Made by a program: the position numbers and the translations under genes. A stretch of DNA of 64,000 nucleotides from Aquificaceae bacterium (GTDB lineage: Bacteria > Aquificota > Aquificia > Aquificales > Aquificaceae): NCBI GenBank assembly GCA_037481935.1, contig JBBFKQ010000001.1, forward strand, positions 142,741-206,740, in the 5' to 3' direction. This document shows, piece by piece, positions 41,798-50,450 of the stretch (within the stretch, counting starts at the first letter, position 1; every line of letters begins with the position of its first letter). A model generated the notes under the pieces. That model was not told the DNA's origin, did no database searches, and saw nothing but the letters and a program-made list of their open reading frames with translations.

Positions 41798-42253
41798 ATG
41801 GAAAACATGAGGATAGCCTTCGTATGCACGGGCAATTCCGCAAGGAGCCAGATGGCGGAGGGCTTTGCCAGAAGGCTGGTAGAAACTCTTGGAATGAACT
41901 TTCAGGTATACTCCGCAGGTTCAGACCCGGCAGAGGAAATAAACCCCTTTGCTGTTCAGGTAATGAAGGAGAAGGGCATAGACATATCCTCCCAAAGACC
42001 CAAGGGGCTTGAAGCCATACCCTATCAGGAGCTGGACCTTGTTATAACCCTCTGCAACAGTGCAAGACAGACCTGTCCAGTCGTTCCTGGAGCCCAGATG
42101 ATTCACTGGGACCTTCCTGACCCTGCCGCATACAGAGGCTCTGAAGAGGAAAAGCTGGAGTTTTTCAGAAAAGTCAGGGATGAGATAGAGGAAAGGGTGT
42201 GGGACTGCCTTCAGAGCCTACAGCTCAGGCAGGGCAATTCTGCTAAGCTTTGA
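41798..42253 (+). CDS. arsC: arsenate reductase / low-molecular-weight phosphatase family protein
   Basis: A 151-aa protein with the CX5R loop CTGNSAR (about residues 10-16), an N-terminal [19 protein letters not shown] and [16 protein letters not shown] with the extra redox cysteines of thioredoxin-coupled arsenate reductases. The pattern [10 protein letters not shown] is typical for ArsC of this class. It converges on nikR with a 36-nt overlap. Confidence 0.85.
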   Translation: MENMRIAFVCTGNSARSQMAEGFARRLVETLGMNFQVYSAGSDPAEEINPFAVQVMKEKGIDISSQRPKGLEAIPYQELDLVITLCNSARQTCPVVPGAQMIHWDLPDPAAYRGSEEEKLEFFRKVRDEIEERVWDCLQSLQLRQGNSAKL

Positions 42254-42628
42254 GAGCTTTACACCTCTTAGACCTCCTATTTTTGTAGCCAGAAGCTCAA
42301 GCTCTCCCGCCCTTCCTCTGAGGATGATAACCTCAAGGCAGTTGTAGTGGTCTATGTGAACATGGGTGGAGCACAGCACATTTACATGATGCTCGTGCTG
42401 AAGCTCCAGAAGTCTGTGGGTCAGCTCCCTGTCGTGATGGTCGTAGACAAGGCTGAGAACACCTATGACCTCTTCGTTCTCTTCCCATTTTTCCTGAGAC
42501 AAAAGGTCTCTTATGAGGTCTCTGACCAGCTCAGACCTTGAAGCGTAGCCCTTCCTTATGACTCTTCTGTCCAGCTCCTCAAGAAGCCCCTCAGGAAGAG
42601 ATACGCAGAAGCGGGTTGTCTTTTCCAT
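42218..42628 (-). CDS. nikR: nickel-responsive regulator NikR
   Basis: A 136-aa regulator: ribbon-helix-helix N-terminus ([34 protein letters not shown]) and ACT-type nickel-binding domain with [26 protein letters not shown], containing the His3-Cys nickel site. Last gene of the nickel-import operon, so it is probably autoregulated with it. It represses nickel uptake when nickel is plentiful. Confidence 0.95.
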   Translation of the reverse strand: MEKTTRFCVSLPEGLLEELDRRVIRKGYASRSELVRDLIRDLLSQEKWEENEEVIGVLSLVYDHHDRELTHRLLELQHEHHVNVLCSTHVHIDHYNCLEVIILRGRAGELELLATKIGGLRGVKLSKLSRIALPEL

Positions 42629-42643
42629 CTTCAGAAGATTTTA

Positions 42644-43408
42644 TCAGAAGCTGTGAAGATGCCAGTCGCCTTTACCCCTGTGTCTGTGCAAAAGCCCAGC
42701 CCTTAAAAGCCTTTCCCTGTCCCTGAGGAATTCTTCTACGCCCCCGTCGTATACAATTCCGTGGTCTTCACCGAGCACCACAAGCCTGCTACCCAGCTCG
42801 CCGGCAAGGCTGAGGTTGTGAGTGGAGGTTACAGTGGTGCAGGGAAGCTCCCACAGCAGGTCCACAAACCAGCCAGTGGTCTTTGGGTCAAGGTGAGCGG
42901 TTGGCTCATCAAGAAGAAGAACCTCTGGCTCAAGCACAAGAAGACAGGCAAGGCATAGCTTCTGCTTCTGCCCCGTGCTCAGCTCAAAGGGTGGTCTTTT
43001 CAAATGGGGTGTGAGCTCAAACCTGTCAGCCCAGTAAAGGACCCTCTCTCTGACAAGTCCCTCCTCCATCCCCAGCTGTCTAAGAGAAAAGGCAAGCTCA
43101 TCGTAAACTGTGGGATTAAAGAGCATGACATCGGGGTTCTGAAAGAGGAGAACCACCTCCCTTCTGAACTTCCTCCTGAATTCCCTGTCCTTAAAGACTT
43201 TTTCCTCAATTTTACTTCCCATGTAAAGATACTCTCCTCTCTGTGGAAATATGAGGGCATTCAGTAGCTTCAGAAGTGTGCTCTTGCCAGAGCCGTTTAT
43301 GCCCAGAAGGACCACCCTTTCTCCCTCCCCTACTCTGAAGTTTATGTCCTTCAGGGCGAGTCTGTCTTCGTAGCTAAAAGAGACATTTCTGAGCTCAATC
43401 AAGATCAA
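42644..43408 (-). CDS. nikO: nickel ECF transporter ATPase
   Basis: A 254-aa ABC ATPase: Walker A GINGSGKSTLLKLL, Q loop VLLFQNPDVMLF, signature LSTGQKQKLCLACLLVLEP, Walker B VLLLDEPTAHLDP, H loop VTSTHNLSLA. It belongs to the CbiO/NikO type and overlaps nikQ by 14 nt. Nickel rather than cobalt is indicated by nikR and the exported partners. Confidence 0.92.
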   Translation of the reverse strand: MILIELRNVSFSYEDRLALKDINFRVGEGERVVLLGINGSGKSTLLKLLNALIFPQRGEYLYMGSKIEEKVFKDREFRRKFRREVVLLFQNPDVMLFNPTVYDELAFSLRQLGMEEGLVRERVLYWADRFELTPHLKRPPFELSTGQKQKLCLACLLVLEPEVLLLDEPTAHLDPKTTGWFVDLLWELPCTTVTSTHNLSLAGELGSRLVVLGEDHGIVYDGGVEEFLRDRERLLRAGLLHRHRGKGDWHLHSF

Positions 43409-43943
43409 GCCCCCTTGACTTCATAGCCTCTGCCACCTCCTCTGAGTCTCTCAGAAACCTCTCAAAAAAGTATCCTCCAACACCCTCAGAAAACCTCACA
43501 AACTCTTTCCCCTTTATGCCCTCTGGACTTCTGCTTTTCAGAGCCTGCAGAAAGTCCAGAAAAAGCCTCCTGTAGAGAAGTATATAGCTGGATGAGAGCA
43601 CGAGGAGCTGTGAGAGGCTTCTTGAAAAGCTCAGTGCAGAATACAGGTTTATGCGGGAAAGAGCCAGAAGCGTAAGGAGCATTATGTCAAGCGCCCTCAG
43701 GGCAAGAAGGGAAAGGTAAGAGTAATGACCAGTCCACAGGGCGTATGGGACGGATATGAAAAGGGTGGTAAGCAGGGCAAGGGATATAGGCTTTACCCTC
43801 CTTCTGAGCCTCCTGCGTGAGGCTGAAGGCATGTGGGCAAGAAGGAGAAGGAAAAAGATAAAAAGCAGGTGCCCGGGGGAGCTGAGGGAAGAAACAAAGA
43901 CAACACCTGCCATATACAGGAATAGAAGCACTTTATCCTTCAA
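43395..43943 (-). CDS. nikQ: nickel ECF transporter membrane subunit (CbiQ/NikQ type)
   Basis: A 182-aa membrane protein with about five helices and the coupling motif ARG-like AEAMKSRGLDLD at its C-terminus, which contacts the ATPase. Shorter than usual CbiQ (about 230 aa). It overlaps nikM by 11 nt. Confidence 0.85.
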   Translation of the reverse strand: MKDKVLLFLYMAGVVFVSSLSSPGHLLFIFFLLLLAHMPSASRRRLRRRVKPISLALLTTLFISVPYALWTGHYSYLSLLALRALDIMLLTLLALSRINLYSALSFSRSLSQLLVLSSSYILLYRRLFLDFLQALKSRSPEGIKGKEFVRFSEGVGGYFFERFLRDSEEVAEAMKSRGLDLD

Positions 43944-44568
43944 GGTTTCTCCTCCTGAGAAGACCTACAACCGCCTGAGTTATAAGCCCCTCTACCACTG
44001 CAACTGGCAGGTGAGAAAGGGTTATGGCTGGAAGGGTTATTCCGAGAGGATAGGGGAAATAGAGGGCTCTGCCTGATGGGTCTGTGAAGAGGTAGGGGTG
44101 CACGCCCAGCAGAAGGGCTACAGAGAGGGCAGAAAGGAGGGTGGAGAAAAAGCCCGCAAGGAAGGGGGCATTGCTCTTTTTTGCAAAAAGTCTGTGGACT
44201 GCATAAGAGCTGAAGGCCCCCACAAAACCCATGGCAAGGGCGTTCACCGGGTATGTGGTTATGCCCCCATGGCCGAGCAAGACGGCCTGAAGCAGTAAAA
44301 CCAGACACATGCAGAGGTATGCAGTCCAGGGACCATACAGAAGGGCAAGGGGTGCAACGCCCACTCCGTGCACCGATGTTCCACCGGGAAGGGGAAAGGA
44401 GAGGGAGCTCAGGATAAAGGCAAAAGCAGAAAGAAGTGCAAGCCGTGGTATGCTCCTCTCGCTGAGCCTTTCCTTAAACTTTCTGAAGCCATACAGGGCA
44501 AGCCCCATTGACACGGCATAGGCTGGCACATAAACCTGTGGTGCAACAAAACCCTCCGGAATGTGCAT
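43933..44568 (-). CDS. nikM: nickel ECF transporter substrate-binding subunit (NikM)
   Basis: About 211 aa starting MHIPEGFVAPQVYV, where His2 is the key metal ligand and the usual MHIPDG is MHIPEG. PGGTSVHGVGVAPLALLYGPW and HGGITTYPVNALAMGFVGA are typical CbiM/NikM. I chose the ATG at 44568 because the N-terminal Met-His is essential; a longer frame exists but crosses the end of the outer-membrane gene. Two bases after that gene's stop. Confidence 0.9.
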   Translation of the reverse strand: MHIPEGFVAPQVYVPAYAVSMGLALYGFRKFKERLSERSIPRLALLSAFAFILSSLSFPLPGGTSVHGVGVAPLALLYGPWTAYLCMCLVLLLQAVLLGHGGITTYPVNALAMGFVGAFSSYAVHRLFAKKSNAPFLAGFFSTLLSALSVALLLGVHPYLFTDPSGRALYFPYPLGITLPAITLSHLPVAVVEGLITQAVVGLLRRRNLEG

Positions 44569-44570
44569 GG

Positions 44571-45575
44571 CTAAAAGATGAGGGAAAGGGTGATTATCAG
44601 CCTGTATTTTTCCTTTCCTTCCGCACCCTGTTGCTGGCTCTGCTGGTTGAGGTCCTTCCATAGGGGTAGCTTTACACCCGCTCCGAGGGAAGCCCTCCTG
44701 TAGTATAGCCTTCCGCCAAAGACCCCGTATACCACATCCCCTCCAGAGTCTTCCACACTGATCCCATTTTCCCTGTCCTTCTGAAGGTGAAGGTAGTTGA
44801 GCTCCGTAAGAAGGTCAAGCCTGAGGGACTTCTCCTGGCTTCTGAAAACCCTGTATACGAGCGCCGTGTTTGCCCTGAATTCGTCCCCGAACCTGTATCT
44901 GTCTCCCGTGTTGTATCGGTGCTCAAAGAACTTCAGGTAGCTTGCGTCAAAGACAAAGGTAAGCTCGGGTAGGTTGACCATCTGCTTCGTAGCGGTAAAT
45001 CCTGCGGTTATGGTGGGCTTTCCAAAGCCGGAAGCCATGTCAGGAGCAAACTCGCCCATATATCCCTTCCTGTTGGCATCACCCGTGGGCAGGCTGACGC
45101 CTCCGTAGAGGGTAAAATGCCAGTCCATCATGTCCTCAAGGCTCTCCCTCCTAGGTATAAGCCTCAAACCCCCATCGTATTTAAAGCCCAGCACCGCCAT
45201 TATGGATGGGTCTGCAAAGCCCCTGCTTGTAAAGCTCCTCTCGCCCCCATCTCTGAGCTCTTTCTTTACGTTGTATGGGGCAAAGACATACAGGGAAAGC
45301 CAGGACCTCAGACCGTAGCCTATACCCAGCATCCAGAAATCGGACCTGTCCTTCTGGTCTGGAAAGTCAGAAAAGCTGTATTTCCTCCACCTTACGCTGT
45401 CCAGCTTCGTGTAGAGTAGCCAGGAGCCCTCTGGCAGTGTGGCGGAGCTTGAACTCTCAAGGGGTGCACCGGGACCCTCGAGACCCACCGCACCAAGGGA
45501 CGCAACCCCGTGGTGGGCAAGGGAAAAACCTGCAAAGGATAGCAGTGCGATGAAAACTCTTTTCATCTTTTCCAC
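44571..45575 (-). CDS. outer-membrane beta-barrel protein of the nickel operon
   Basis: A 334-aa protein with signal peptide (about 1-20) and a mature N-terminus near HHGVASLGAVGLEGPG, then a barrel of the transporter (MetA-pathway-like) family. Proteins with this N-terminal block occur beside nickel/cobalt importers. It probably carries nickel across the outer membrane. The last strand ends LIITLSLIF. Confidence 0.75.
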   Translation of the reverse strand: MEKMKRVFIALLSFAGFSLAHHGVASLGAVGLEGPGAPLESSSSATLPEGSWLLYTKLDSVRWRKYSFSDFPDQKDRSDFWMLGIGYGLRSWLSLYVFAPYNVKKELRDGGERSFTSRGFADPSIMAVLGFKYDGGLRLIPRRESLEDMMDWHFTLYGGVSLPTGDANRKGYMGEFAPDMASGFGKPTITAGFTATKQMVNLPELTFVFDASYLKFFEHRYNTGDRYRFGDEFRANTALVYRVFRSQEKSLRLDLLTELNYLHLQKDRENGISVEDSGGDVVYGVFGGRLYYRRASLGAGVKLPLWKDLNQQSQQQGAEGKEKYRLIITLSLIF

Positions 45576-45976
45576 CTCCCAAAAATCAGACTTATGAGAC
45601 CAAAAATTCCCAGAAGGTATCCAAGTCCTGAAAGAACCCTTTTATAGCTCTCCGCTGGGCTGTGTCTCTGCTCTGGTCTGCCTGCCCTCAGGCTTAGTTC
45701 AAGCTCGGCACCGTGCCCGTCCTGAGAGCTTATTTTCAAAAGCCACAGCCCGTCCCTGTCTGGACAGAAAACCACCCTGCCGAGGGCATCGCTCCTGCCC
45801 CTCTGAAAGGGGACTCTGTCTCCCTTTCTGTAGACCTCATACTCTTCGTAGGAAAAGGCGGTTCCGTCCTGAAAGTAAAAGCGCACAAGGATGCAGTTGC
45901 CCTCGCTCCTAACTTCCTTTAAAAGCTCGTGAGAAAGGGACACAGAAAGCAGGACAAAGAGCAGTAAAAGGCTCAT
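45563..45976 (-). CDS. exported nickel-uptake auxiliary protein (NikL-like)
   Basis: A 137-aa protein with a signal peptide (about 1-15), a beta-sandwich domain (SYEEYEVYRKGDRVPFQRGRSD, GRVVFCPDRDGLWLLKI) and a C-terminal membrane helix (about 113-131). It resembles the NikL/NikN-type accessory subunits of ECF nickel transporters. Mature N-terminus begins HELLKE. It overlaps the DUF4198 gene by 4 nt and the outer-membrane gene by 13 nt. Confidence 0.65.
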   Translation of the reverse strand: MSLLLLFVLLSVSLSHELLKEVRSEGNCILVRFYFQDGTAFSYEEYEVYRKGDRVPFQRGRSDALGRVVFCPDRDGLWLLKISSQDGHGAELELSLRAGRPEQRHSPAESYKRVLSGLGYLLGIFGLISLIFGRWKR

Positions 45977-46650
45977 CTTCCCACCTCAAAGAGAAGGTAG
46001 AAGGTTCTGAGCGTGTAATCCGCCCTGCCCTTCTGGTCCTTTTCCCTCACAGAAACCCCTATCAACTGCATGCCCTTCTCTCTCACCCTGAGGTTTATCC
46101 TCCCGTCATCGCCAGTGGTGCCCACCACCCTGCCGTTGTGGTATACTGGCACGTCTCTGAGAGCCTTCCCCCCGTAGTAGACCGCCACGGTGAACTTCTG
46201 ACCAGTTCTCAGACTGGAGGGGTCTTCCAGAAGGGTTATTTCCAGACCGTCGGTGAGGGGTGTTTTTGCCAGAATCCTCCCTTCAATTCTCCTGACCGTC
46301 TCCACCGAATACCAGCTCTCTATGGGGTTTTTCACCTCTTCTCTTGGCAGGTTCTTTAAACCCTCGGGAGTCTTTGTCCAGTAGCCACTGGAGAGGTTAG
46401 CCTGAACCATCTGGCACTTGCCCCTTAGCCTCACTGGATATTCTGAGACGATTTGAGATGGAAGCCTTCTGCCCTCTGAGTCAAAACATTCAAAGCTGTG
46501 AACTCTGCTGGGGTCGTATCTCACCTGTGCCTCCTCACCACTACCCGGTCTGAGATGCCCGTAAAGAAGCACATACTCCCCTCCCCTCTTCTCTATCCAT
46601 AGCTCGTGAGACCAGCAAAGGCTTAGCAAAAGGAAAAGTATCCAGAGCAT
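45973..46650 (-). CDS. DUF4198-type periplasmic nickel-uptake protein (NikK-like)
   Basis: A 225-aa exported protein; signal peptide about 1-14 and mature start HELWIEKRGG. It has a DUF4198 (NikK/GH25-like) layout: ESWYSVETVRR, LEITLLEDPSSLRTGQKFTVAVYYGGKAL and a C-terminal carboxypeptidase-regulatory-like strand set. First gene of the nickel operon. Likely binds Ni in the periplasm and hands it to NikM. Regulated by the operator at 46691-46704. Confidence 0.72.
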   Translation of the reverse strand: MLWILFLLLSLCWSHELWIEKRGGEYVLLYGHLRPGSGEEAQVRYDPSRVHSFECFDSEGRRLPSQIVSEYPVRLRGKCQMVQANLSSGYWTKTPEGLKNLPREEVKNPIESWYSVETVRRIEGRILAKTPLTDGLEITLLEDPSSLRTGQKFTVAVYYGGKALRDVPVYHNGRVVGTTGDDGRINLRVREKGMQLIGVSVREKDQKGRADYTLRTFYLLFEVGR

Positions 46651-46690
46651 TCAGAGCTCCTTATTACAATTTTATCAAAAGTAATATTAA

Positions 46691-46704
46691 TGAATTTTCA
46701 TTCA
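46691..46704. promoter_or_regulatory. TGAAT-N4-ATTCA operator of the nickel operon
   Basis: TGAATTTTCATTCA, inside an imperfect 26-bp palindrome (AATAT and ATATT arms outside). It is between the nickel operon (minus) and the SRPBCC gene (plus); on the minus strand it lies between a TTGAAA -35-like and a TAATAT -10-like box. Confidence 0.65.
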
Positions 46705-46713
46705 TATTTCAAG

Positions 46714-46727
46714 ATGATTTATATCAT
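46714..46727. promoter_or_regulatory. second palindrome in the nickel/SRPBCC spacer
   Basis: ATGATTTATATCAT, with TGAT-N4-ATCA, which is the half-site form of FNR/CRP-type boxes. It is next to the preceding operator and could serve either gene. Alone it is weak evidence. Confidence 0.35.
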
Positions 46728-46762
46728 ATTTCTCCGAGCTCCACCGCATAATCTCATAGGGA

Positions 46763-47173
46763 ATGATATTCACACACCACTGTCAGATAAAAGCACCACT
46801 GGAAAGGGTGCGTGCCTTCTTTAACAGTCCTGTGAACCTTCTCAAGATAACTCCCTTAGGTTTCCTGATGGACTTAAACCCAAAGGAGGAGCTAAGAGAT
46901 GGTCTGAAAATAGAGCTCAAGTTTATGGGTATAGGGCTTATGGAAAGCCTAATCCGAGACGTGGGTCCCTACGGTTTTACAGACTTTGCTCTCAAAAAGC
47001 CTGCTCTCATAAAATACTGGGAACACAGACACCTTCTGATTCCAAAGGGCGATTCAACGGTAATAGAAGACCATCTAACGGTAGAAGCCTACCTGCCTGA
47101 GCCCTTGATTGGGGCTTTTTTGAGGCTTATGTTTATACACAGATGCAGGACAATAAGAAAACTGCTGGAATAG
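46763..47173 (+). CDS. SRPBCC-fold ligand-binding protein
   Basis: A 136-aa protein matching the SRPBCC/START-like family (polyketide cyclase/SulA-like): HHCQIKAPLERVRAFFNSPVNLLKITP, LKIELKFMGIGLMESLIRD, WEHRHLLIPKGDSTVIEDHLTV. These bind hydrophobic ligands; function unknown. It begins a plus-strand group with a membrane protein and a peroxiredoxin. Ribosome-binding site AGGGA. Confidence 0.75.
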   Translation: MIFTHHCQIKAPLERVRAFFNSPVNLLKITPLGFLMDLNPKEELRDGLKIELKFMGIGLMESLIRDVGPYGFTDFALKKPALIKYWEHRHLLIPKGDSTVIEDHLTVEAYLPEPLIGAFLRLMFIHRCRTIRKLLE

Positions 47174-47610
47174 AGCCCCAGACTTACGCCCTTGCAGGAA
47201 CACTTCTGCTTCCCCTTGGGGGTATAAGCTGGTTTTTTGTTCTGCCAGGAGGACTCGCCCTGATGTATGGTATGGCCGGACTTCTGGAGAGGGCTTCTCT
47301 TGGAGAGCTAAAAAGGACCTTCGGTGTGGGTCTTCTGCTTGCCATACTGGGGGGCATGTGGGCAAGGCATGTGCTTGACAACTATGGCTTTGAGGTCAAA
47401 AGGCTTCTTCTGACCGCTCTGATTTCTGGCGTCGGTATCTACATGCAGTCAAGGTGCTACAGTGCTCTGGCAAGGGTAGAGAAAAAAGACCTCCTTGAAA
47501 TGGGTGGTGTGCTCCTTGTGGTGGGTTCTGCCACCTTCTGGTTTTACCTTGGCTTTTTGCCCCTTACCCTTGGTGTAATTCTTATAGCTTACTCCTTCTG
47601 GAGGTGGTAA
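47143..47610 (+). CDS. hypothetical membrane protein
   Basis: A 155-aa protein with four to five hydrophobic segments (about 15-45, 62-75, 87-102, 119-135, 136-152). No family recognised. It overlaps the SRPBCC gene by 31 nt, so the start may lie a little downstream, and ends one base before the peroxiredoxin gene. Confidence 0.6.
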   Translation: MQDNKKTAGIEPQTYALAGTLLLPLGGISWFFVLPGGLALMYGMAGLLERASLGELKRTFGVGLLLAILGGMWARHVLDNYGFEVKRLLLTALISGVGIYMQSRCYSALARVEKKDLLEMGGVLLVVGSATFWFYLGFLPLTLGVILIAYSFWRW

Positions 47611-47611
47611 G

Positions 47612-48115
47612 ATGAAGGAGCTTCTTATAAAAGTGCTTGCCCTTCTTGGAATAGCTCAGGCGGGCGCTCCCCTTCAGGAAGGTCAGCAGGCATACCTATT
47701 TAGCCTGAAAAACCACGAGGGAAAGACTGTAAACCTCTCAGACTACAGGGGCAAGTGGGTGGTGCTCTACTTCTACCCTAAGGCGGACACCCCCGGCTGC
47801 ACCGCTCAAGCAAAGGAATACACAAGGCTCATGCCGGAGTTTGAGAGGCTGAGAGTAAAGGTCTTTGGGGTGAGCACGGATAGCGTGGAGAGCATAAGGA
47901 GGTTCAGGGACAAATACAACCTCTCAGTGGAGTTTCTCTCCGACCCCAAAGGTAGCGTGGCAAAAGCCTATGGCGTGACAGTTATAGCGGGCTTCTGCTC
48001 TCGTGATACGGTGCTGATAAACCCAGAGCTGAAGGTTGAAAAGATATACAGGGGCGTTGACCCCTCTGCAGACCCACAGAGGGTTTTAGATTATCTAAAA
48101 AACAAAGTAAAATAA
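47612..48115 (+). CDS. exported peroxiredoxin (Bcp/PrxQ type)
   Basis: A 167-aa peroxiredoxin. After a possible signal (about 1-17, AQAGAPL) comes the fold with VVLYFYPKADTPGCTAQAKEYTRL; C in PGCT is the peroxidatic cysteine. A second cysteine at GFCSRDT may be resolving. It reduces peroxides. A signal peptide is unusual for Bcp and may place it outside the cytoplasm, near the copper ATPase that follows. Confidence 0.85.
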   Translation: MKELLIKVLALLGIAQAGAPLQEGQQAYLFSLKNHEGKTVNLSDYRGKWVVLYFYPKADTPGCTAQAKEYTRLMPEFERLRVKVFGVSTDSVESIRRFRDKYNLSVEFLSDPKGSVAKAYGVTVIAGFCSRDTVLINPELKVEKIYRGVDPSADPQRVLDYLKNKVK

Positions 48116-48156
48116 ACTTCTTGAAATTAACAGCTTTTTGATAGCATATTCAGTGT

Positions 48157-50163
48157 ATGCGTGCATCTCTTAAAGTCTCTGGAATGACCTGCGTAAACTG
48201 TGCGAGGGCAATAGAGATAAGCCTTAAAAAGCTCAGGGGGGTGGAACATGTTCAGGTGTCCTTTGAACTGGGAAGGGTGGTTGTGGAGTTTAACGAGGAG
48301 CTCTTGGGAATTGAGCAGATAAAAAGTGTTATAGAGTCCCTTGGATACAGAGTTGAAGGGGTGACTGGCAGAAGCAGATCTCTGGAACTTTTACTTTTCT
48401 GCTGGCTTTCAAGCCTTCTGATAATGGCCCTAATGCTCTGGCATAGTCCCCCAAGTCTTTACCTTCAGGCTTTCCTTTCCGCTGGAGTTCAGGCTCTGGG
48501 TGGATACAGCTTCTATAGGGGGGCAATAAGCTCATTGAAGGCAAGGGTGGGAAACATGGACCTTCTTGTCGCCCTTGGTAGTACTTCCGCACTTTTTTAC
48601 AGCCTCTTGGCTATGATGGGAACTCTTCACGGTGAGCCTTTCTTTGAAACTTCTGCCTTTCTTATAACCTTCGTAAAGACGGGTAAGTTCCTAGAAGAAT
48701 GGGTAAGGGCGAGGGCTCTAAAGAGTTTGAGAGAGTTATTTGGAATCCAGACAATGAAGGTAAAGGTAATGAGGAAGGATAGGGAAGAAGAAAGGTCACT
48801 GCAGGAGGTTTTTGTGGGAGATACGCTTATTCTCAGGACTGGGGAGATGGTGCCTGTGGACTGCAGGGTGCTCGAGGGCTCTCTTGAAGTAGACGAATCT
48901 CTTATAACAGGTGAGAGCGTGCCAGTTCTGAAGAGGCAGGACGAAAAGCTCATATCTGGTAGCTTAGTGGTTTCTGGCTATGCAAAGGCAAGGGTTGAAA
49001 GGACCTTTGCCAGCAGCTATACAAACCTCCTTGTCAGAATGGTGGAAGAGACCCTCAGCAAAAAACCAAGGATACAGAGGCTTGCAGACAGGTTTTCCCA
49101 CTATTTTGTTCAGTTTGTGGTTGTGCTGGCAGTTGTAGTTTTCTTACTGTGGTTTTTAAAAACTGGAGACCTTCAGAGGGCTGTAAGCTTTTCTCTGGCA
49201 GTGCTCGTGGTCTCCTGTCCCTGTGCCTTTGGCATTGCTGTCCCCCTCGCCCTTACTGTGGGTCTCTTCAGGGCATACAGGCAGGGTGTCCTGATAAAGG
49301 ACCCATCAGCCCTTGAAAAGCACCCAGACCTTGTAGTCATGGACAAGACGGGAACTCTCACAGAGGGTAAGCCCAGGCTTTTGAATTTCAGGCTGTATAG
49401 AGAAGATGCCCTCAGTCTCGCCTGCGGACTTGCACAGGCTTCAAACCATCCGTACTCCCTTGCTCTGAGAGACTACTGCCTCCAGAAGGGCATAACTGCG
49501 GTGATAGTCGGCAACTGCAGAGAGGAGGCTGGAGTGGGTGTGCTATGTGAGGATTATCTTCTTGGAAGGTCCGAGGAGGGTGTAGCCCTCTACAGAAACG
49601 GCACAAAGCTTGCAGAGTTTTACTTTGAGGACAGCATAAGACCGGAGGCAAAAGAAATCCTCTCCTTTCTGAGGTCAAAGGGCGTTGATGTCTTTATGCT
49701 AACAGGTGATAACGAAGAAAAGGCAAGGCTCGTTGCTCAGGAACTCGGGATTGAAAACTTCATGGCTGGTGCAAAGCCAGAGGACAAGCTAAGGGTAGTG
49801 GAGAATTTCCAGCAGAAGGGTCTGAAGGTTGCTGTGGTGGGAGATGGCATAAACGATGCGCCTGCCATGGCAAGAGCAGACCTTTCCTTTGCAATAGGCT
49901 CAGGAACTGACATGGCAAAGAGAGCAGGCGATGTGGTGCTTCTGAAGGGCATAGAGGGTATAAAGACCTTCTTTGATTATAGAGACAGGACAATAAGAAG
50001 AATAAGGCAAAACCTCTTCTGGGCATTTGTGTATAACCTTCTTGGCATACCTATAGCTGGCGGGCTTCTTTACAATGAAGGCGTATACCTCAAGCCTGAG
50101 CTTGCGGGGCTTATGATGGCTCTTTCTTCCCTGAGCGTGGTGTTGAATTCTGTGAGGAAATAG
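48157..50163 (+). CDS. copA: copper-translocating P1B-type ATPase
   Basis: A 668-aa P-type ATPase: N-terminal heavy-metal domain (GMTCVNCARAIEI, residues 9-21), membrane region, actuator loop with ITGESVP, CPC metal motif in SCPCAFGIAVPLAL, phosphorylation DKTGTLTEG, and GDGINDAPAMARADLSFAI. CPC plus CxxC points to Cu(I) export. The ATG has no ribosome-binding site and a CATATT box 6 nt upstream with TTGAAA 18 nt further. Confidence 0.92.
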   Translation: MRASLKVSGMTCVNCARAIEISLKKLRGVEHVQVSFELGRVVVEFNEELLGIEQIKSVIESLGYRVEGVTGRSRSLELLLFCWLSSLLIMALMLWHSPPSLYLQAFLSAGVQALGGYSFYRGAISSLKARVGNMDLLVALGSTSALFYSLLAMMGTLHGEPFFETSAFLITFVKTGKFLEEWVRARALKSLRELFGIQTMKVKVMRKDREEERSLQEVFVGDTLILRTGEMVPVDCRVLEGSLEVDESLITGESVPVLKRQDEKLISGSLVVSGYAKARVERTFASSYTNLLVRMVEETLSKKPRIQRLADRFSHYFVQFVVVLAVVVFLLWFLKTGDLQRAVSFSLAVLVVSCPCAFGIAVPLALTVGLFRAYRQGVLIKDPSALEKHPDLVVMDKTGTLTEGKPRLLNFRLYREDALSLACGLAQASNHPYSLALRDYCLQKGITAVIVGNCREEAGVGVLCEDYLLGRSEEGVALYRNGTKLAEFYFEDSIRPEAKEILSFLRSKGVDVFMLTGDNEEKARLVAQELGIENFMAGAKPEDKLRVVENFQQKGLKVAVVGDGINDAPAMARADLSFAIGSGTDMAKRAGDVVLLKGIEGIKTFFDYRDRTIRRIRQNLFWAFVYNLLGIPIAGGLLYNEGVYLKPELAGLMMALSSLSVVLNSVRK

Positions 50164-50171
50164 TGTATAAT
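50143..50171 (+). promoter_or_regulatory. promoter of rpsP
   Basis: TTGAAT (50143-50148), 17-nt spacer, TATAAT (50166-50171), overlapping the end of the copper ATPase gene. A GAGGAGG ribosome-binding site precedes the ATG. Confidence 0.75.
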
Positions 50172-50197
50172 AAACAGACTGTGTTGAGGAGGCAGAG

Positions 50198-50437
50198 ATG
50201 GCTCTGAGGATAAGAGTATCAAGATACGGAAGAAGGCATCACCCCATATACAGGCTTGTGGTGGCTGACGCGAAGGCTCCCAGAGATGGCAAGGTGGTGG
50301 ATGTCATAGCCACCTACGACCCTGTAAACAAGAGGCTCATAGAGGTAAAGGAAGAAAAGCTCAAAGAATGGCTCCAGAAGGGAGCAGAAATCACAGACAG
50401 GGCAAAAGCCATACTCAAGAACGCAAAAATACTCTGA
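50198..50437 (+). CDS. rpsP: 30S ribosomal protein S16
   Basis: A 79-aa protein starting MALRIRVSRYGRRHHPIYRLVVADAKAPRDGK, a complete S16 and the usual length. Followed by the KH-domain gene, as in many bacteria, but trmD and rimM are not present here. Confidence 0.96.
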   Translation: MALRIRVSRYGRRHHPIYRLVVADAKAPRDGKVVDVIATYDPVNKRLIEVKEEKLKEWLQKGAEITDRAKAILKNAKIL

Positions 50438-50450
50438 CAGGAGGTAAACC

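Noticed and set aside
50440-50450. rpsP-khpA as part of a full rpsP-khpA-rimM-trmD-rplS operon
   Set aside because: metK follows khpA directly with its own promoter; the other genes are absent.
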